NCBI GenBank assembly: GCA_028280485.1
Contig: JANQLS010000037.1
Location: 1 to 64,000 of the forward strand
Direction of reading: 5' to 3'
DNA: 64,000 nucleotides
From: Planctomycetota bacterium
GTDB taxonomy: Bacteria; Planctomycetota; UBA8108; JACQVS01
The notes below the pieces were generated by a model. That model did not search any database. It saw only the letters and a list, made by a program, of their open reading frames with translations, and was not told the origin of the DNA. Of this stretch, positions 52,144-60,721 are shown piece after piece. Position numbers and translations under genes: made by a program. The number at the start of each line of letters is the position of its first letter. The first letter of the stretch is position 1.

Positions 52144-55100
52144 AAGGGCTTCCATTCAATATACTGTTTTTCGCAGCTATTGCGGCGTTTCTTAAGTCTT
52201 CATCTTGATGTTGAGTGAGAGAATTAACTAATCCCAGAGCATCTTTTGCATGAATTCCCATCGAACCGAGTATTTCAATCATCTGCTCAGTCTCCGGTTT
52301 TTTATAAGGGTGATCTTTTAGTGATTTAAGCGCAGGAAGGATGAATGGAATCGTTTGAGTCGCGGTAGGAGAATAATGTGGAATCATTCCTAGTGCTAAA
52401 TCAAAGTTTGAACTCAAGGGTTGCTTAAGCCATCCCGTAATGAGATTCAGAGTTTCAGTGCGATGCGTGCCTAATTTAATTAGCGCCCTGAGAGCAGCGG
52501 ATTGATTCACCAGCCAGTTTTGTGAGTGGCGACGGCTTTGATGCTGGACGACTTTCCAAAGTAGTTTGCCGGTTTTTTTAGGTTCGGGTTCAATTTGCAG
52601 CAAAATAGCGTATGCATTGATCTTCTCCTCATCAATGTTCCAAAAAAAGCTTGCCTCATCTGAAAAGAAATCGACATCTGAAGATAAATCTTTTTCGATG
52701 CCCGAAAGCAAGGCGCTTTGAATATTCAGTCGGTCGCTTGGATTGTTTTTCAAATAATAAGAAGCCAGTAGTCTTTTAGTGCCAGAGTTTGAAGATAAAA
52801 ACTCCCGAAGAATCGGATGGATAAATGTCAGGTTTCGTTGCTGGTATTCTAATACTTCTATGACTTGGTATGTTTCACTGGCATTTAGATCTTTGAGTCT
52901 TGCTAAGATCTGATTTTCTAAGAGGGAGGGGGCTTTATTTAGTGAAGGATTTTTAAGTAAGAAGTCTAAAACTTCTATCCAAATTGAGTACTCTTGAGTG
53001 GGTTTCAGTTCTACTTTTGGAAGTTTCTTTAAGAGGGTGGAAGTATCTTTTCCGGCTTTACGAAAAATCTCAAATCCAAGAATTAAATACTGGGGAGGGC
53101 TGTCGGGTTTTAAGTTTTGAATATAGATGTCTAAGACTTCGGCCTTAAATTTACTGCAAATACCTTTGAAGAAATTGATGTCATAAGTATTTAGATCAGG
53201 ATTGATTGTAAAAACCTCGTGTAAAAACTGAAATGTGTTGTGAGCGAGGATCTTAATTTCTTCTGAAGAGCTCGGTAAATTGATTTTTGATTTTTTAAAG
53301 TAACCGTATCGATTCGAGCTTTCATCCAGTCGAGTTCTGATCGCTTTCCAAGAATCTTTACTCTCTCCGTTACTCAACCAGTAAGTCAAAATCCAACCGT
53401 CAAATCGAGGATCTGAGCTTTTGTGCTTAATAAGTTCCTCGGCTGCTTTTTCAATTTCTTTACCTCGATAGCCGAGTTCGATGATCTTCCACACCGCATT
53501 TTGAATGAGGCCATTGTCTTGAGATTTTAGCAGTTTTTTAAGGTGAGTGAGATTTGAAGAAAAGGATTTTGAGTTCGACAAAAGGTCTGAGACCAAAGAG
53601 TGCAAACTGTCATGTTTGAATTTTAATAATTGATCGAGTTCAACTGAAGTGAAGGTTAATTTTGCTCTCGGTTTACGATTGAGTTTGTAGTAGCCATCAA
53701 TTCCTAACTCAATTTCGGTTGGATTGTCAGATAACAATAAGGAATGGATTTCGTCTAAGAGTTCAGGGAATTCGTGACCCGTTCGACTTGAAATCTCAAG
53801 TCGTGCGTCAAGGGCTTCTAACTTCGGAGCTTGATTTAGCAATCGGTTAGTGACTTGTCTCGTTTGCTCTTTGTGCCAATACCGCGTGGCAAAATAATTG
53901 AGAGCATAATAGAGATCTTCATGCTGACTCAATTCGTAGTGGCTTAATATGGCTAAAAAGGAAGAGTAATCGCCCTCTTTGTCGATATCGGCGTCGAGGA
54001 GAGTCGTTAGAGCTTCGTAGCGGATTTCTAAGTTCTCATGATTTCTGAATTGCTCTACGAAGTTCACGAGCTTAGCTTTATCTTTCGTGAGCGGAATGTA
54101 GAGATAGCGAATAAAACTTGTGATGAGTTTTTCATCCTTAAGATCTTTTACATGCTCACAGATGGATCCGAAATGAGTGGGGCCAATTTGGATAATTTGG
54201 CTGACGAGGATATCCCGCACATCGGGATCGCAGGATGGAATGACTTTTAAAATGACATCGATCTGTTCGAGTAACCAAGGCTCAAAGGGTTGAAGAGCAT
54301 AAGCAGCATCAGAAGCTTCTTGGGGAATTTGGGAAGTTGAAAGTCGGGCTAATTCTGGAATTAGAATTTTAGCCTCAGCGGGAAAGGCTTCTTGCCCTAG
54401 GAAACTTTCGAGGACGATCGAGCGAATGTAGGGACTCCCCTCCTTTAACAAGTGCAGTAACTTTGGATAGGGTTTTTGTTGGTAGGATTGTTGGAAGATT
54501 TTAAAGCAATCCATAAGGAATTCAGGTTTAGGGTCTCCCGGTTTAGCCTGAAGATCGAGCTCATTAAAAAGAACTTCTAATGTGTTGGGGTCATTTTTAC
54601 CTACGTAAGCGAGGGTATGAAGTAAAAGTTCATTGAACGCATCATCGTCAGGGAATGGGTTATTTTGTAAAAGAGTTTTGAGATTTGGAAGTAAAGCCCC
54701 TGCTTGCACATTTAATGACGCAAGAGTGCTGAGGATCGTGCTGAGTTGTTCCTTATCTTTGATTTTTAGAGCCTCTTTATAAGCTTTCACCCCAGCTGGT
54801 TGGATTTCTATGAGGCGAAGCGGTACCCAGAAATCCAAGGGATACACATCTTCTGTAGTTGTTTCTGCTTCGAATAAATCTTCCTCTTCATAAGTTACAA
54901 ACGTGAGACTTGAAGGATCGCCATCGTAAAGCGAAATTAGAGGTTGCTCTTTGATGAGGTCGATCCAGTAACGAGCGGCCTTAGCCGAGTTCACTGAAAC
55001 GAGATAATCGGCCGCTTCTCGCCTTTGCCATTCACTTTCAGATTGCAACTGTCCGAGAGCCTTCCACTCACGGTAATAATTCATGAGAGGGTTGTAGCTC

Positions 55101-55162
55101 AGGCCCACTAGGGTCAAAAGTGACAGAGTTATGAAGAGGGTGAATTTACGTTTCGACTTCAT
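52121..55162 (-). CDS. Membrane-anchored HEAT-repeat-like protein
   Basis: A 1013-residue protein with an N-terminal basic plus hydrophobic anchor (K-S-K-R-K-F-T-L-F-I-T-L-S-L-L-T-L-V-G-L) and then almost entirely helical repeats of ~35-40 residues, in the style of HEAT/ARM solenoids (for example Y-I-R-S-I-V-L-E-S-F-L-G and D-E-D-L-R-N-A-A-I-A-A-K). An acidic insert (E-E-E-D-L-F-E-A-E-T-T-T-E-D) lies near residue 95. No catalytic motif is seen. It is probably a periplasmic scaffold. The convergent 3' overlap (23 bp) with the five-haem protein gene is unusual in this otherwise loosely packed region. Confidence 0.78.
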   Translation of the reverse strand: MKSKRKFTLFITLSLLTLVGLSYNPLMNYYREWKALGQLQSESEWQRREAADYLVSVNSAKAARYWIDLIKEQPLISLYDGDPSSLTFVTYEEEDLFEAETTTEDVYPLDFWVPLRLIEIQPAGVKAYKEALKIKDKEQLSTILSTLASLNVQAGALLPNLKTLLQNNPFPDDDAFNELLLHTLAYVGKNDPNTLEVLFNELDLQAKPGDPKPEFLMDCFKIFQQSYQQKPYPKLLHLLKEGSPYIRSIVLESFLGQEAFPAEAKILIPELARLSTSQIPQEASDAAYALQPFEPWLLEQIDVILKVIPSCDPDVRDILVSQIIQIGPTHFGSICEHVKDLKDEKLITSFIRYLYIPLTKDKAKLVNFVEQFRNHENLEIRYEALTTLLDADIDKEGDYSSFLAILSHYELSQHEDLYYALNYFATRYWHKEQTRQVTNRLLNQAPKLEALDARLEISSRTGHEFPELLDEIHSLLLSDNPTEIELGIDGYYKLNRKPRAKLTFTSVELDQLLKFKHDSLHSLVSDLLSNSKSFSSNLTHLKKLLKSQDNGLIQNAVWKIIELGYRGKEIEKAAEELIKHKSSDPRFDGWILTYWLSNGESKDSWKAIRTRLDESSNRYGYFKKSKINLPSSSEEIKILAHNTFQFLHEVFTINPDLNTYDINFFKGICSKFKAEVLDIYIQNLKPDSPPQYLILGFEIFRKAGKDTSTLLKKLPKVELKPTQEYSIWIEVLDFLLKNPSLNKAPSLLENQILARLKDLNASETYQVIEVLEYQQRNLTFIHPILREFLSSNSGTKRLLASYYLKNNPSDRLNIQSALLSGIEKDLSSDVDFFSDEASFFWNIDEEKINAYAILLQIEPEPKKTGKLLWKVVQHQSRRHSQNWLVNQSAALRALIKLGTHRTETLNLITGWLKQPLSSNFDLALGMIPHYSPTATQTIPFILPALKSLKDHPYKKPETEQMIEILGSMGIHAKDALGLVNSLTQHQDEDLRNAAIAAKNSILNGSPSKESGAN

Positions 55163-55354
55163 ATTTATTGAAGGTACGTCTAAATATACAAATAGGTTCG
55201 TACAACCATCCTAATCGATCTCCAAGGCAAGTAAATGATTCAAGGATGAAGGGTTTTGATATTTACCCCAAGACTTGAGACAATGAGCCTTCTCAGTTGT
55301 CAGCTGATCTTCACCCCCTAATCCCATTTTTTGGAAATCTCCTCATTTAATTAA

Positions 55355-56002
55355 ATGAAGCTTGTCTGGATTGTCCTCTTTTTATCCGTCGTTTTGATGA
55401 TCCCATTTCTGCTGTGGGGAGAATTCTTCGAAGCTACTTTCGGAGGTGATGAAGGGGTTGAATGGTTAAAGGCTTGGGGACCATGGGCAGGCTTGATTGC
55501 GATTTTACTTTTGGTTTCCGATGTGGCACTTCCGATTCCCGCAACTGCCGTGATGGCCGCATTAGGGCTTATTTATGGCACCTTTGTGGGTGGTTTAATC
55601 GGCGCATTAGGTTCCTTTTTAGCCGGGTATACGGCCTACATGGCGTGCCGGGTGGGCGGTCGAGGGATGGCGAAGAAAATTGCAGGTTCAGAAGATTTAG
55701 AACGAGGTGAACGCATCTTTAGAGAGGTTGGAGGTTGGTTGGTTGCCTTGAGCCGTTGTTTGCCTTTGTTGCCCGAAGTGATTACCTGTATGGCGGGTTT
55801 AACCCGAATGCCCATCCGAAGTTTCACCATCGCTTTGGCTTGTGGGAGCCTCCCCATGGCTTTTGTCTTCGCCGCAGTAGGGGACTTGGGAAAAGGGTCT
55901 CCGGCACTCTCCCTGACTCTCAGTATTTTACTTCCGGTCCTGATTTGGCCGTTGGCGCGGTTTTGGCTTCGAAAAAAACAAGCAGAAGCCGAGAGAAATT
56001 GA
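55355..56002 (+). CDS. VTT-domain (TVP38/DedA-like) membrane protein
   Basis: A 215-residue multi-pass membrane protein with the VTT (SNARE-associated, DedA-like) domain. The signature is visible in L-S-R-C-L-P-L-L-P-E-V-I-T-C-M-A-G-L-T-R-M with the central Arg and Pro, preceded by the glycine-rich L-G-S-F-L-A-G-Y-T-A-Y helix-break. Five to six hydrophobic segments are present (about 2-21, 42-60, 62-82, 85-98, 155-175, 181-200). Related proteins are linked to undecaprenyl-phosphate or lipid flipping and membrane homeostasis; the substrate here is inferred only from the family. Confidence 0.87.
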   Translation: MKLVWIVLFLSVVLMIPFLLWGEFFEATFGGDEGVEWLKAWGPWAGLIAILLLVSDVALPIPATAVMAALGLIYGTFVGGLIGALGSFLAGYTAYMACRVGGRGMAKKIAGSEDLERGERIFREVGGWLVALSRCLPLLPEVITCMAGLTRMPIRSFTIALACGSLPMAFVFAAVGDLGKGSPALSLTLSILLPVLIWPLARFWLRKKQAEAERN

Positions 56003-56222
56003 GATCTCACTGGCTCTTCGGGTAAAATCTTGTGAACTAAGCGGGTGGTCATCAAATTGGGTTTGATATTGCCAGTGGGATTCTCTTGGGATGAAAGTGG
56101 GAGCGGGCGCGTTCATCTTCATGGTTTGGGTTGATCTATAATTTTGTTTTGAGACAAGCTCATCCGGGTTTTGTTCCAACGTTCCAGTTTCCATGACCGT
56201 TTCCCATAATGGGGGGAGATTC

Positions 56223-57062
56223 ATGAGCGATATAATGACCCTAGTCAATGGGTTGCGAAGATTCTTACTTTGGTATTGCTGGATACTGATCTTCAGTCTT
56301 CTTCCGACCAACCTTCACGCAGACTCTCTGTTAAACCTTGAAACCATCAAACTGAATCGAGGCCAAAGGGGAACATTAACTCTTCAAGGAACCACCGACT
56401 TTGCCTATCAAGCTTTCAGCGCTTCGATCGGCTTTGATCCCAATACGATTCATGTTTCTGGAGTTTCATTTGCAGAAACGATCGTTGAAGGATTGAACGG
56501 GGATTTCGTTCAAGCCAATGTCAATAACGATCGGGGATCGGTGGTAATAGGAGTTCAAATGGAACTTCTCCCTCCCTTTGAAGATATTCGAATTCCTGGG
56601 ATCTCTCAGCCACTCGACCTAGCTCACATTGAAGTTGTTGTACCTTGGGATGTCGAACCTCCTACTGATTCTCGAGCTCGGTTAAAGTTCATCGATAATT
56701 TCGGTCGTCCACCCATCAAAAATGTTTTAGTCGTCGACAATTTAAGTCAACCTTGGGATCGCATGATCGAAGGGGTTGTCATCTTAAATCTCCCCGATCC
56801 TTTTCGCCGTGGAGATGTGAACCAAGACAGTTCGGTGGATCTCACTGATTCCCTGATGGTGATGGGATATTTATTTCTAGGTACCGAACGCATCCTTTGT
56901 ATGGATTCAGCTGATGTCAATGACAACGAACGGATTGAGCTTGGGGACGCTATCTATCTTCTAGAATATTATTTTTTAGGTTATGATCCACCCAACGATC
57001 CCTTTCAGTATGTTGGGATGGATCCGACTCCTGGGCGATTGGATTGCCAGAGTTACCAGTAA
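56223..57062 (+). CDS. Exported cohesin-like plus dockerin-like protein
   Basis: A 279-residue protein. The ATG at 56223 is preferred because GGGGGGAG precedes it at about -5 to -12; an in-frame ATG at 56193 is the alternative. A signal peptide (F-L-L-W-Y-C-W-I-L-I-F-S-L-L) precedes a beta domain (about 30-190) with cohesin-like features: L-N-R-G-Q-R-G-T-L-T-L, F-S-A-S-I-G-F-D-P-N and a terminal D-L-A-H-I-E-V-V-V strand. Two dockerin-type EF-hands follow (R-G-D-V-N-Q-D-S-S-V-D-L-T-D and A-D-V-N-D-N-E-R-I-E-L-G-D). Cohesin and dockerin bind one another in cellulosomes; both on one chain would allow self-assembly, which is inference. The TAA stop is followed directly by an inverted repeat. Confidence 0.75.
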   Translation: MSDIMTLVNGLRRFLLWYCWILIFSLLPTNLHADSLLNLETIKLNRGQRGTLTLQGTTDFAYQAFSASIGFDPNTIHVSGVSFAETIVEGLNGDFVQANVNNDRGSVVIGVQMELLPPFEDIRIPGISQPLDLAHIEVVVPWDVEPPTDSRARLKFIDNFGRPPIKNVLVVDNLSQPWDRMIEGVVILNLPDPFRRGDVNQDSSVDLTDSLMVMGYLFLGTERILCMDSADVNDNERIELGDAIYLLEYYFLGYDPPNDPFQYVGMDPTPGRLDCQSYQ

Positions 57063-57064
57063 CC

Positions 57065-57173
57065 GTAGCCGCGTAGCCATAGCCGCCAGGCTTTGGACGC
57101 GATACGCCTTAAAGATCAAAGTTCGAGAAATTTAAAATGCAAAGCGCCCAAAGCCTGGTGGCTTTGGCTATGA
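57065..57173. repeat. Inverted repeat (family 4, CCAGGCTTTGG type)
   Basis: The left arm (57078-57100, starting CATAGCCGCCAGGCTTTGG) and right arm (57144-57172, ending in GGCTTTGGCTATG) pair over most of their length around a ~45-bp AT-rich loop; short CGTAGCC direct repeats precede the left arm. It starts just after the TAA stop at 57060-57062. Only one copy is present in this window. Confidence 0.75.
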
Positions 57174-57206
57174 GATTTACGTCTAAAATTTAGGTGAAGA
57201 TGAAAA

Positions 57207-57962
57207 ATGGAAATTATATTAGTCCTAGCCGTGACCATTATTTTCCCTCCAATTCTTCTCTTTGGGTTTTTTGTTGTGAACCCGAGAGAGGAGATGGTCG
57301 TACTTAGATTTGGTAAGTACGTAACGACCTTGAGAACTCAAGGCATCCGATGGATCCATCCTGTGGGGAGAAACCTACAGCGGATTTCAACGGCTGATCA
57401 CACTTTAGACATCGCTACGACGACGGTCGTGGAGCGAAATGGTAATCCTATTCAAATTAGTGCGGTGGTGATCTATCGCGTTTTTGACTCTCAAAAAGCG
57501 GCGTTGGATGTGGACGATCACTACCGTTTCATCGAAGACCAAGCCGGAGCGGTGATCAAAAGAGTGAGTTCTCGCTATCCCTACGAATCTTCCGAAAATA
57601 TAGAAGAACCTTGTCTCAAAGTTGAAAACGATGTCGTGACGGAAGATTACGTCAAAGAACTTCAGGCAGCTGTCAATCCAGCAGGAATTAAAGTTCTCGA
57701 TGTTAAGCTGAACGATTTAACTTATGCTCCTGAAATCGCCCAGGCGATGCTCATGCGTCAACAAGCCTTGGCCTTGATCGACGCTCGTAAGATGATCGTT
57801 GAAGGAGCCGTTGATATTGTGAGCGATGCCGTTCAACGATTGAAAGATGATCAATTGGAATTAAATGAAGATCAAAAACAGCAATTGATCTCAAATCTCT
57901 TGGTCGTTCTTTGTAGCGGTGAACGAGCTCAGCCGGTTCTTGCAGTCCAACCCAAGTCCTAA
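57207..57962 (+). CDS. SPFH/Band 7 (stomatin-like) membrane protein
   Basis: A 251-residue protein with one N-terminal membrane anchor (I-L-V-L-A-V-T-I-I-F-P-P-I-L-L-F-G-F-F-V) and an SPFH domain: V-N-P-R-E-E-M-V-V-L-R-F-G-K-Y, G-I-R-W-I-H-P-V-G-R, I-S-A-V-V-I-Y-R-V-F-D, then a helical end with A-R-K-M-I-V-E-G-A-V. Bacterial SPFH proteins organise membrane microdomains and often partner a NfeD or protease subunit; no such gene is adjacent. It is followed after 12 bp by the PhoD-like gene, so co-transcription is likely. Confidence 0.88.
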   Translation: MEIILVLAVTIIFPPILLFGFFVVNPREEMVVLRFGKYVTTLRTQGIRWIHPVGRNLQRISTADHTLDIATTTVVERNGNPIQISAVVIYRVFDSQKAALDVDDHYRFIEDQAGAVIKRVSSRYPYESSENIEEPCLKVENDVVTEDYVKELQAAVNPAGIKVLDVKLNDLTYAPEIAQAMLMRQQALALIDARKMIVEGAVDIVSDAVQRLKDDQLELNEDQKQQLISNLLVVLCSGERAQPVLAVQPKS

Positions 57963-57974
57963 TTATAAGCTTCA

Positions 57975-59444
57975 ATGTATCGATCTTTATTGTTCCAAGC
58001 ATTTGGTTGGGGAATCGTCGCTTTATTGACGATTCCTGCATGCACGTTTTCGCCTAGCCCCATTATTGAGAGCTCAAAACCCGTCCACTTAGCGATGGGC
58101 TTGAGAGTGGGGGAGGTAACTCAATCCGAGGCCATCGTATGGACTCGAGTTACGGCTTCCCCAAAACGGAACAATGATGGGATTCTCATGCCCGGAAAGG
58201 TGAAGAGAAATGCGGCTGAAAACGATCAGGTTCATCTCTTAGATATCTCGACTCTCGAAGGATCCGTGATTGGGGCTCAAGGAGAAGTGAGAGTCACCTG
58301 GGCTAGAAAAGGCGACTCTTTCTTCCACACTTCAGCTTGGGAAAAGGTCCAAGCTAAAAATGACTTTACCCATCAGTTCCGCTTGAAGAATTTGAAGCCA
58401 GGAACTCGTTATGGAGTTAAAGTTCAAGCTCGTCCCATCGGATCTGAAAAAGTCACTGCTGAGCATCGGGCTACTTTTGAAACAGCTCAAGTTTCTACAA
58501 AGTGGCAAGATGTCAAATTTACGGTGGTGACGGGACAGGCTTATCGCAACCTTAAAGACAAACGAGGCTTTGAGAGTTTTGTTTCAATGAAGAAGTTCGG
58601 GCCTCATTTTTTGATTTCGACAGGAGATAACGTTTACTACGACAGTGAACGTCCTCGGGCTCGAACTCCTGAACTCGCGCGGTACCATTGGCATCGCATG
58701 TATTCGATGCCCAGGCTCGTCGATTTTTTCAGTTCATCGAGCGGTTACTGGGAAAAGGATGATCACGACACTTTAAGCAATGATTCTTACCCCGGACTGA
58801 ATCCTAAATTTATGCTTCCTTTAGATTGGGAAACAGGGATTCGCCTCTTCAAAGAACAAGTTCCGATGGGCGAAAAAACCTACCGCACGATCCGTTGGGG
58901 AAAAGGTTTGCAAATTTGGTTGGTGGAAGGGCGAGATTACCGTTCCTCAAATCGAGCCCCCGATGGGCCCAACAAATCGATTTGGGGAAAGGAGCAAAAA
59001 GAATGGTTGAAGAAAACTCTTTTATCGAGTGACGCAACGTTCAAAGTCTTAATCTCACCCACACCGATTATCGGGCCAGATCGAAAGAGTAAAAACGATA
59101 ACCACGCCAACAGTGGCTTCGCCTTTGAAGGCAAAGAATTTCGTCATTGGGTCAAGAATTCAAAGTTGAAGAATTTTTACATCGCCTGTGGAGATCGTCA
59201 TTGGCAGTACCATTCAGTTGATCCCGAAACGGGTCTAAATGAATTTTCTTGCGGACCCGCTAGCGATGTTCACGCGGGTGGATCCCCGGGACAAAACCGA
59301 AAAATTCAGCCTTATCACAAAGTCCAAGGGGGTTTTCTCAGTGTGGAGCTCAGCCAACCCGAACAAATTCCCACCCTTTTCTTTCGGCATCACGGCCAAG
59401 ACGGTCGTGTCGATAACGAAGTGAAATTCTCGGCCCAACCTTAA
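57975..59444 (+). CDS. PhoD-like alkaline phosphatase lipoprotein
   Basis: A 489-residue predicted lipoprotein: the signal ends in L-T-I-P-A-C. An N-terminal fibronectin-like domain (G-L-R-V-G-E-V-T-Q-S-E-A-I-V-W-T-R, to ~175) precedes a metallophosphoesterase of the PhoD type. Recognisable are V-V-T-G-Q-A-Y, S-T-G-D-N-V-Y-Y-D (metal Asp, Asn and Tyr), W-E-K-D-D-H-D, I-S-P-T-P-I-I-G-P and the late G-D-R-H-W-Q-Y-H. It probably hydrolyses phosphate mono- or diesters outside the cytoplasmic membrane; the first metal Asp (usually in S-C-x-x-D) is not obvious. It is co-directional with the SPFH gene. Confidence 0.83.
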   Translation: MYRSLLFQAFGWGIVALLTIPACTFSPSPIIESSKPVHLAMGLRVGEVTQSEAIVWTRVTASPKRNNDGILMPGKVKRNAAENDQVHLLDISTLEGSVIGAQGEVRVTWARKGDSFFHTSAWEKVQAKNDFTHQFRLKNLKPGTRYGVKVQARPIGSEKVTAEHRATFETAQVSTKWQDVKFTVVTGQAYRNLKDKRGFESFVSMKKFGPHFLISTGDNVYYDSERPRARTPELARYHWHRMYSMPRLVDFFSSSSGYWEKDDHDTLSNDSYPGLNPKFMLPLDWETGIRLFKEQVPMGEKTYRTIRWGKGLQIWLVEGRDYRSSNRAPDGPNKSIWGKEQKEWLKKTLLSSDATFKVLISPTPIIGPDRKSKNDNHANSGFAFEGKEFRHWVKNSKLKNFYIACGDRHWQYHSVDPETGLNEFSCGPASDVHAGGSPGQNRKIQPYHKVQGGFLSVELSQPEQIPTLFFRHHGQDGRVDNEVKFSAQP

Positions 59445-59598
59445 GCTTTAAAGATGGTATAGATTTAAGCTTTGGCATTGAAGAATTGAGTTGGATAAGG
59501 GAAGATAGGGCCTCTTTTTTGAGAGGCTCGTGCTCGAGTCCACATCAGAGAATCAGAATAAATTAGCAATTCTACTTTTAAAAGTCAGAGAGGTAATC

Positions 59599-60363
59599 AT
59601 GGCTAGGGACTACGTAACGAGAAAAGAATACGATTCTTGGATCAAAGAATGTGCCGCTTTAGCGATCGCCTGTGGCTATCCCGTTCAAGAAAATATGATC
59701 AATGACAATACGGGATTGGTTTTTGGAGATGATCAGTACGGCGCCTTCGAAAACGGCATATGGTCAGGGGACCCCTACGAAGTTTTTGCAATCTTTGAAG
59801 CCTTGAATGAACCGGCCGTTCATGGCTTACCCGATGGTTCGATGGAATGGGCTCAATTTGGTGGCCTCTGCGATAAGTTGATGATCGTTCACCCCGGTAA
59901 GTTCTGTAGCCCTCACCTTCACTGGAGGAAAACAGAGTTTTACGAAGTTGTTTTAGGTGAGATGGATGTCTTCTACGCACCTGAAATCATCGACGATGAA
60001 CGCTTGAATGTCTCAAACGATGGTCTTCTCAAGCACGTTCCCATGCCTAAGGGAGGAAAGAGACCTGACCGAGTCGTTCTGCCTAAAGGTCGTGAACACA
60101 CCTACGATCAACTGACTGAGTATGTTTGCTTACGACCGGGTGACCCTAAATTCGTAATGCACCGAAAACATCTTCATGCCTTTGGCTGTCCCGCCGATGC
60201 AAAGACTCCAGTTGTGATTCGAGAAGGTTCAGCTTATAGTCACGAACCTACGGCCACATCTAAAGACACCCTCCTCAAAGCCTGGCAAGGTATCCACGAT
60301 AATGGATTCCTTTTGGAAGGTTTGGATGAAGGCCGCCTCAAAAACAATATTGTTGAAGAATAA
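59599..60363 (+). CDS. Cupin-fold sugar isomerase-like protein (D-lyxose isomerase type)
   Basis: A 254-residue protein. The ATG at 59599 follows GAGAGG; an in-frame upstream ATG would add 23 residues without homology. A helical N-terminus is followed by a cupin barrel with metal ligands in S-P-H-L-H-W-R-K-T-E-F-Y-E-V (His, His, Glu) and a later H-R-K-H-L-H-A-F. The layout resembles D-lyxose ketol-isomerases, manganese cupin enzymes interconverting lyxose/xylulose or mannose/fructose, where the phrase is P-L-H-x-H-x-x-K-T-E. The identification is moderate; another cupin function is possible. The gene stands alone and ends at a good intrinsic terminator. Confidence 0.7.
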   Translation: MARDYVTRKEYDSWIKECAALAIACGYPVQENMINDNTGLVFGDDQYGAFENGIWSGDPYEVFAIFEALNEPAVHGLPDGSMEWAQFGGLCDKLMIVHPGKFCSPHLHWRKTEFYEVVLGEMDVFYAPEIIDDERLNVSNDGLLKHVPMPKGGKRPDRVVLPKGREHTYDQLTEYVCLRPGDPKFVMHRKHLHAFGCPADAKTPVVIREGSAYSHEPTATSKDTLLKAWQGIHDNGFLLEGLDEGRLKNNIVEE

Positions 60364-60394
60364 TTTTTCTGAATTTAAGTTCTCAGAAACAAAA

Positions 60395-60430
60395 GAAAGC
60401 CCCGGTGAATTCATCGGGGCTTTCTTATTG
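60395..60430 (+). terminator. Rho-independent terminator
   Basis: GAAAGCCCCG (60395-60404) pairs with CGGGGCTTTC (60415-60424) around a 10-nt loop, flanked by AAAA upstream and TTATT downstream. It follows the cupin gene by 31 bp. Confidence 0.88.
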
Positions 60431-60470
60431 GTCGAAATTGATCAGATTACGAATAATTTGAAGTACACCG

Positions 60471-60548
60471 TTAACTAGCACGAAGCGCTAGCGAGGGGAT
60501 TTAAGTTCAATTCCAATCTAACCCTCGCTAGCGCTTCGGGCTAGCTAA
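60471..60548. repeat. Family-2 inverted repeat, short form
   Basis: Arms 60471-60498 (TTAACTAGCACGAAGCGCTA and on) and 60522-60548 pair with few mismatches around a 23-bp loop. It lies after the terminator in the 358-bp gap between the cupin and SGNH genes; the remainder (60549-60721) presumably holds the promoter of the SGNH gene, with no clear boxes. Confidence 0.87.
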
Positions 60549-60721
60549 TGACATTTTACGTTAAGGGGGCCGTTACAAAAGGATGACTCAATTTCACTAG
60601 GATGAACTGAAGCCCTCGATTCACCATCCCCTTTTAGCTCAATCTCATTTCGGCTACAATGCCGGCTATTGAATCCAAATAATCAATTGAGCTGATTCTT
60701 ACCACACTTCTAACTGGAGAT

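Noticed and set aside
55462..56311. Several overlapping frames around the VTT gene (for example 55636-56055 minus, 55928-56311 minus)
   Set aside because: They are shadows of the well-supported VTT gene and its downstream gap; no family features.
59510..59527. GCCTCT/AGAGGC hairpin after the PhoD-like gene as a terminator
   Set aside because: Only a 6-bp stem with the T-run in the loop rather than after it; too weak to call.
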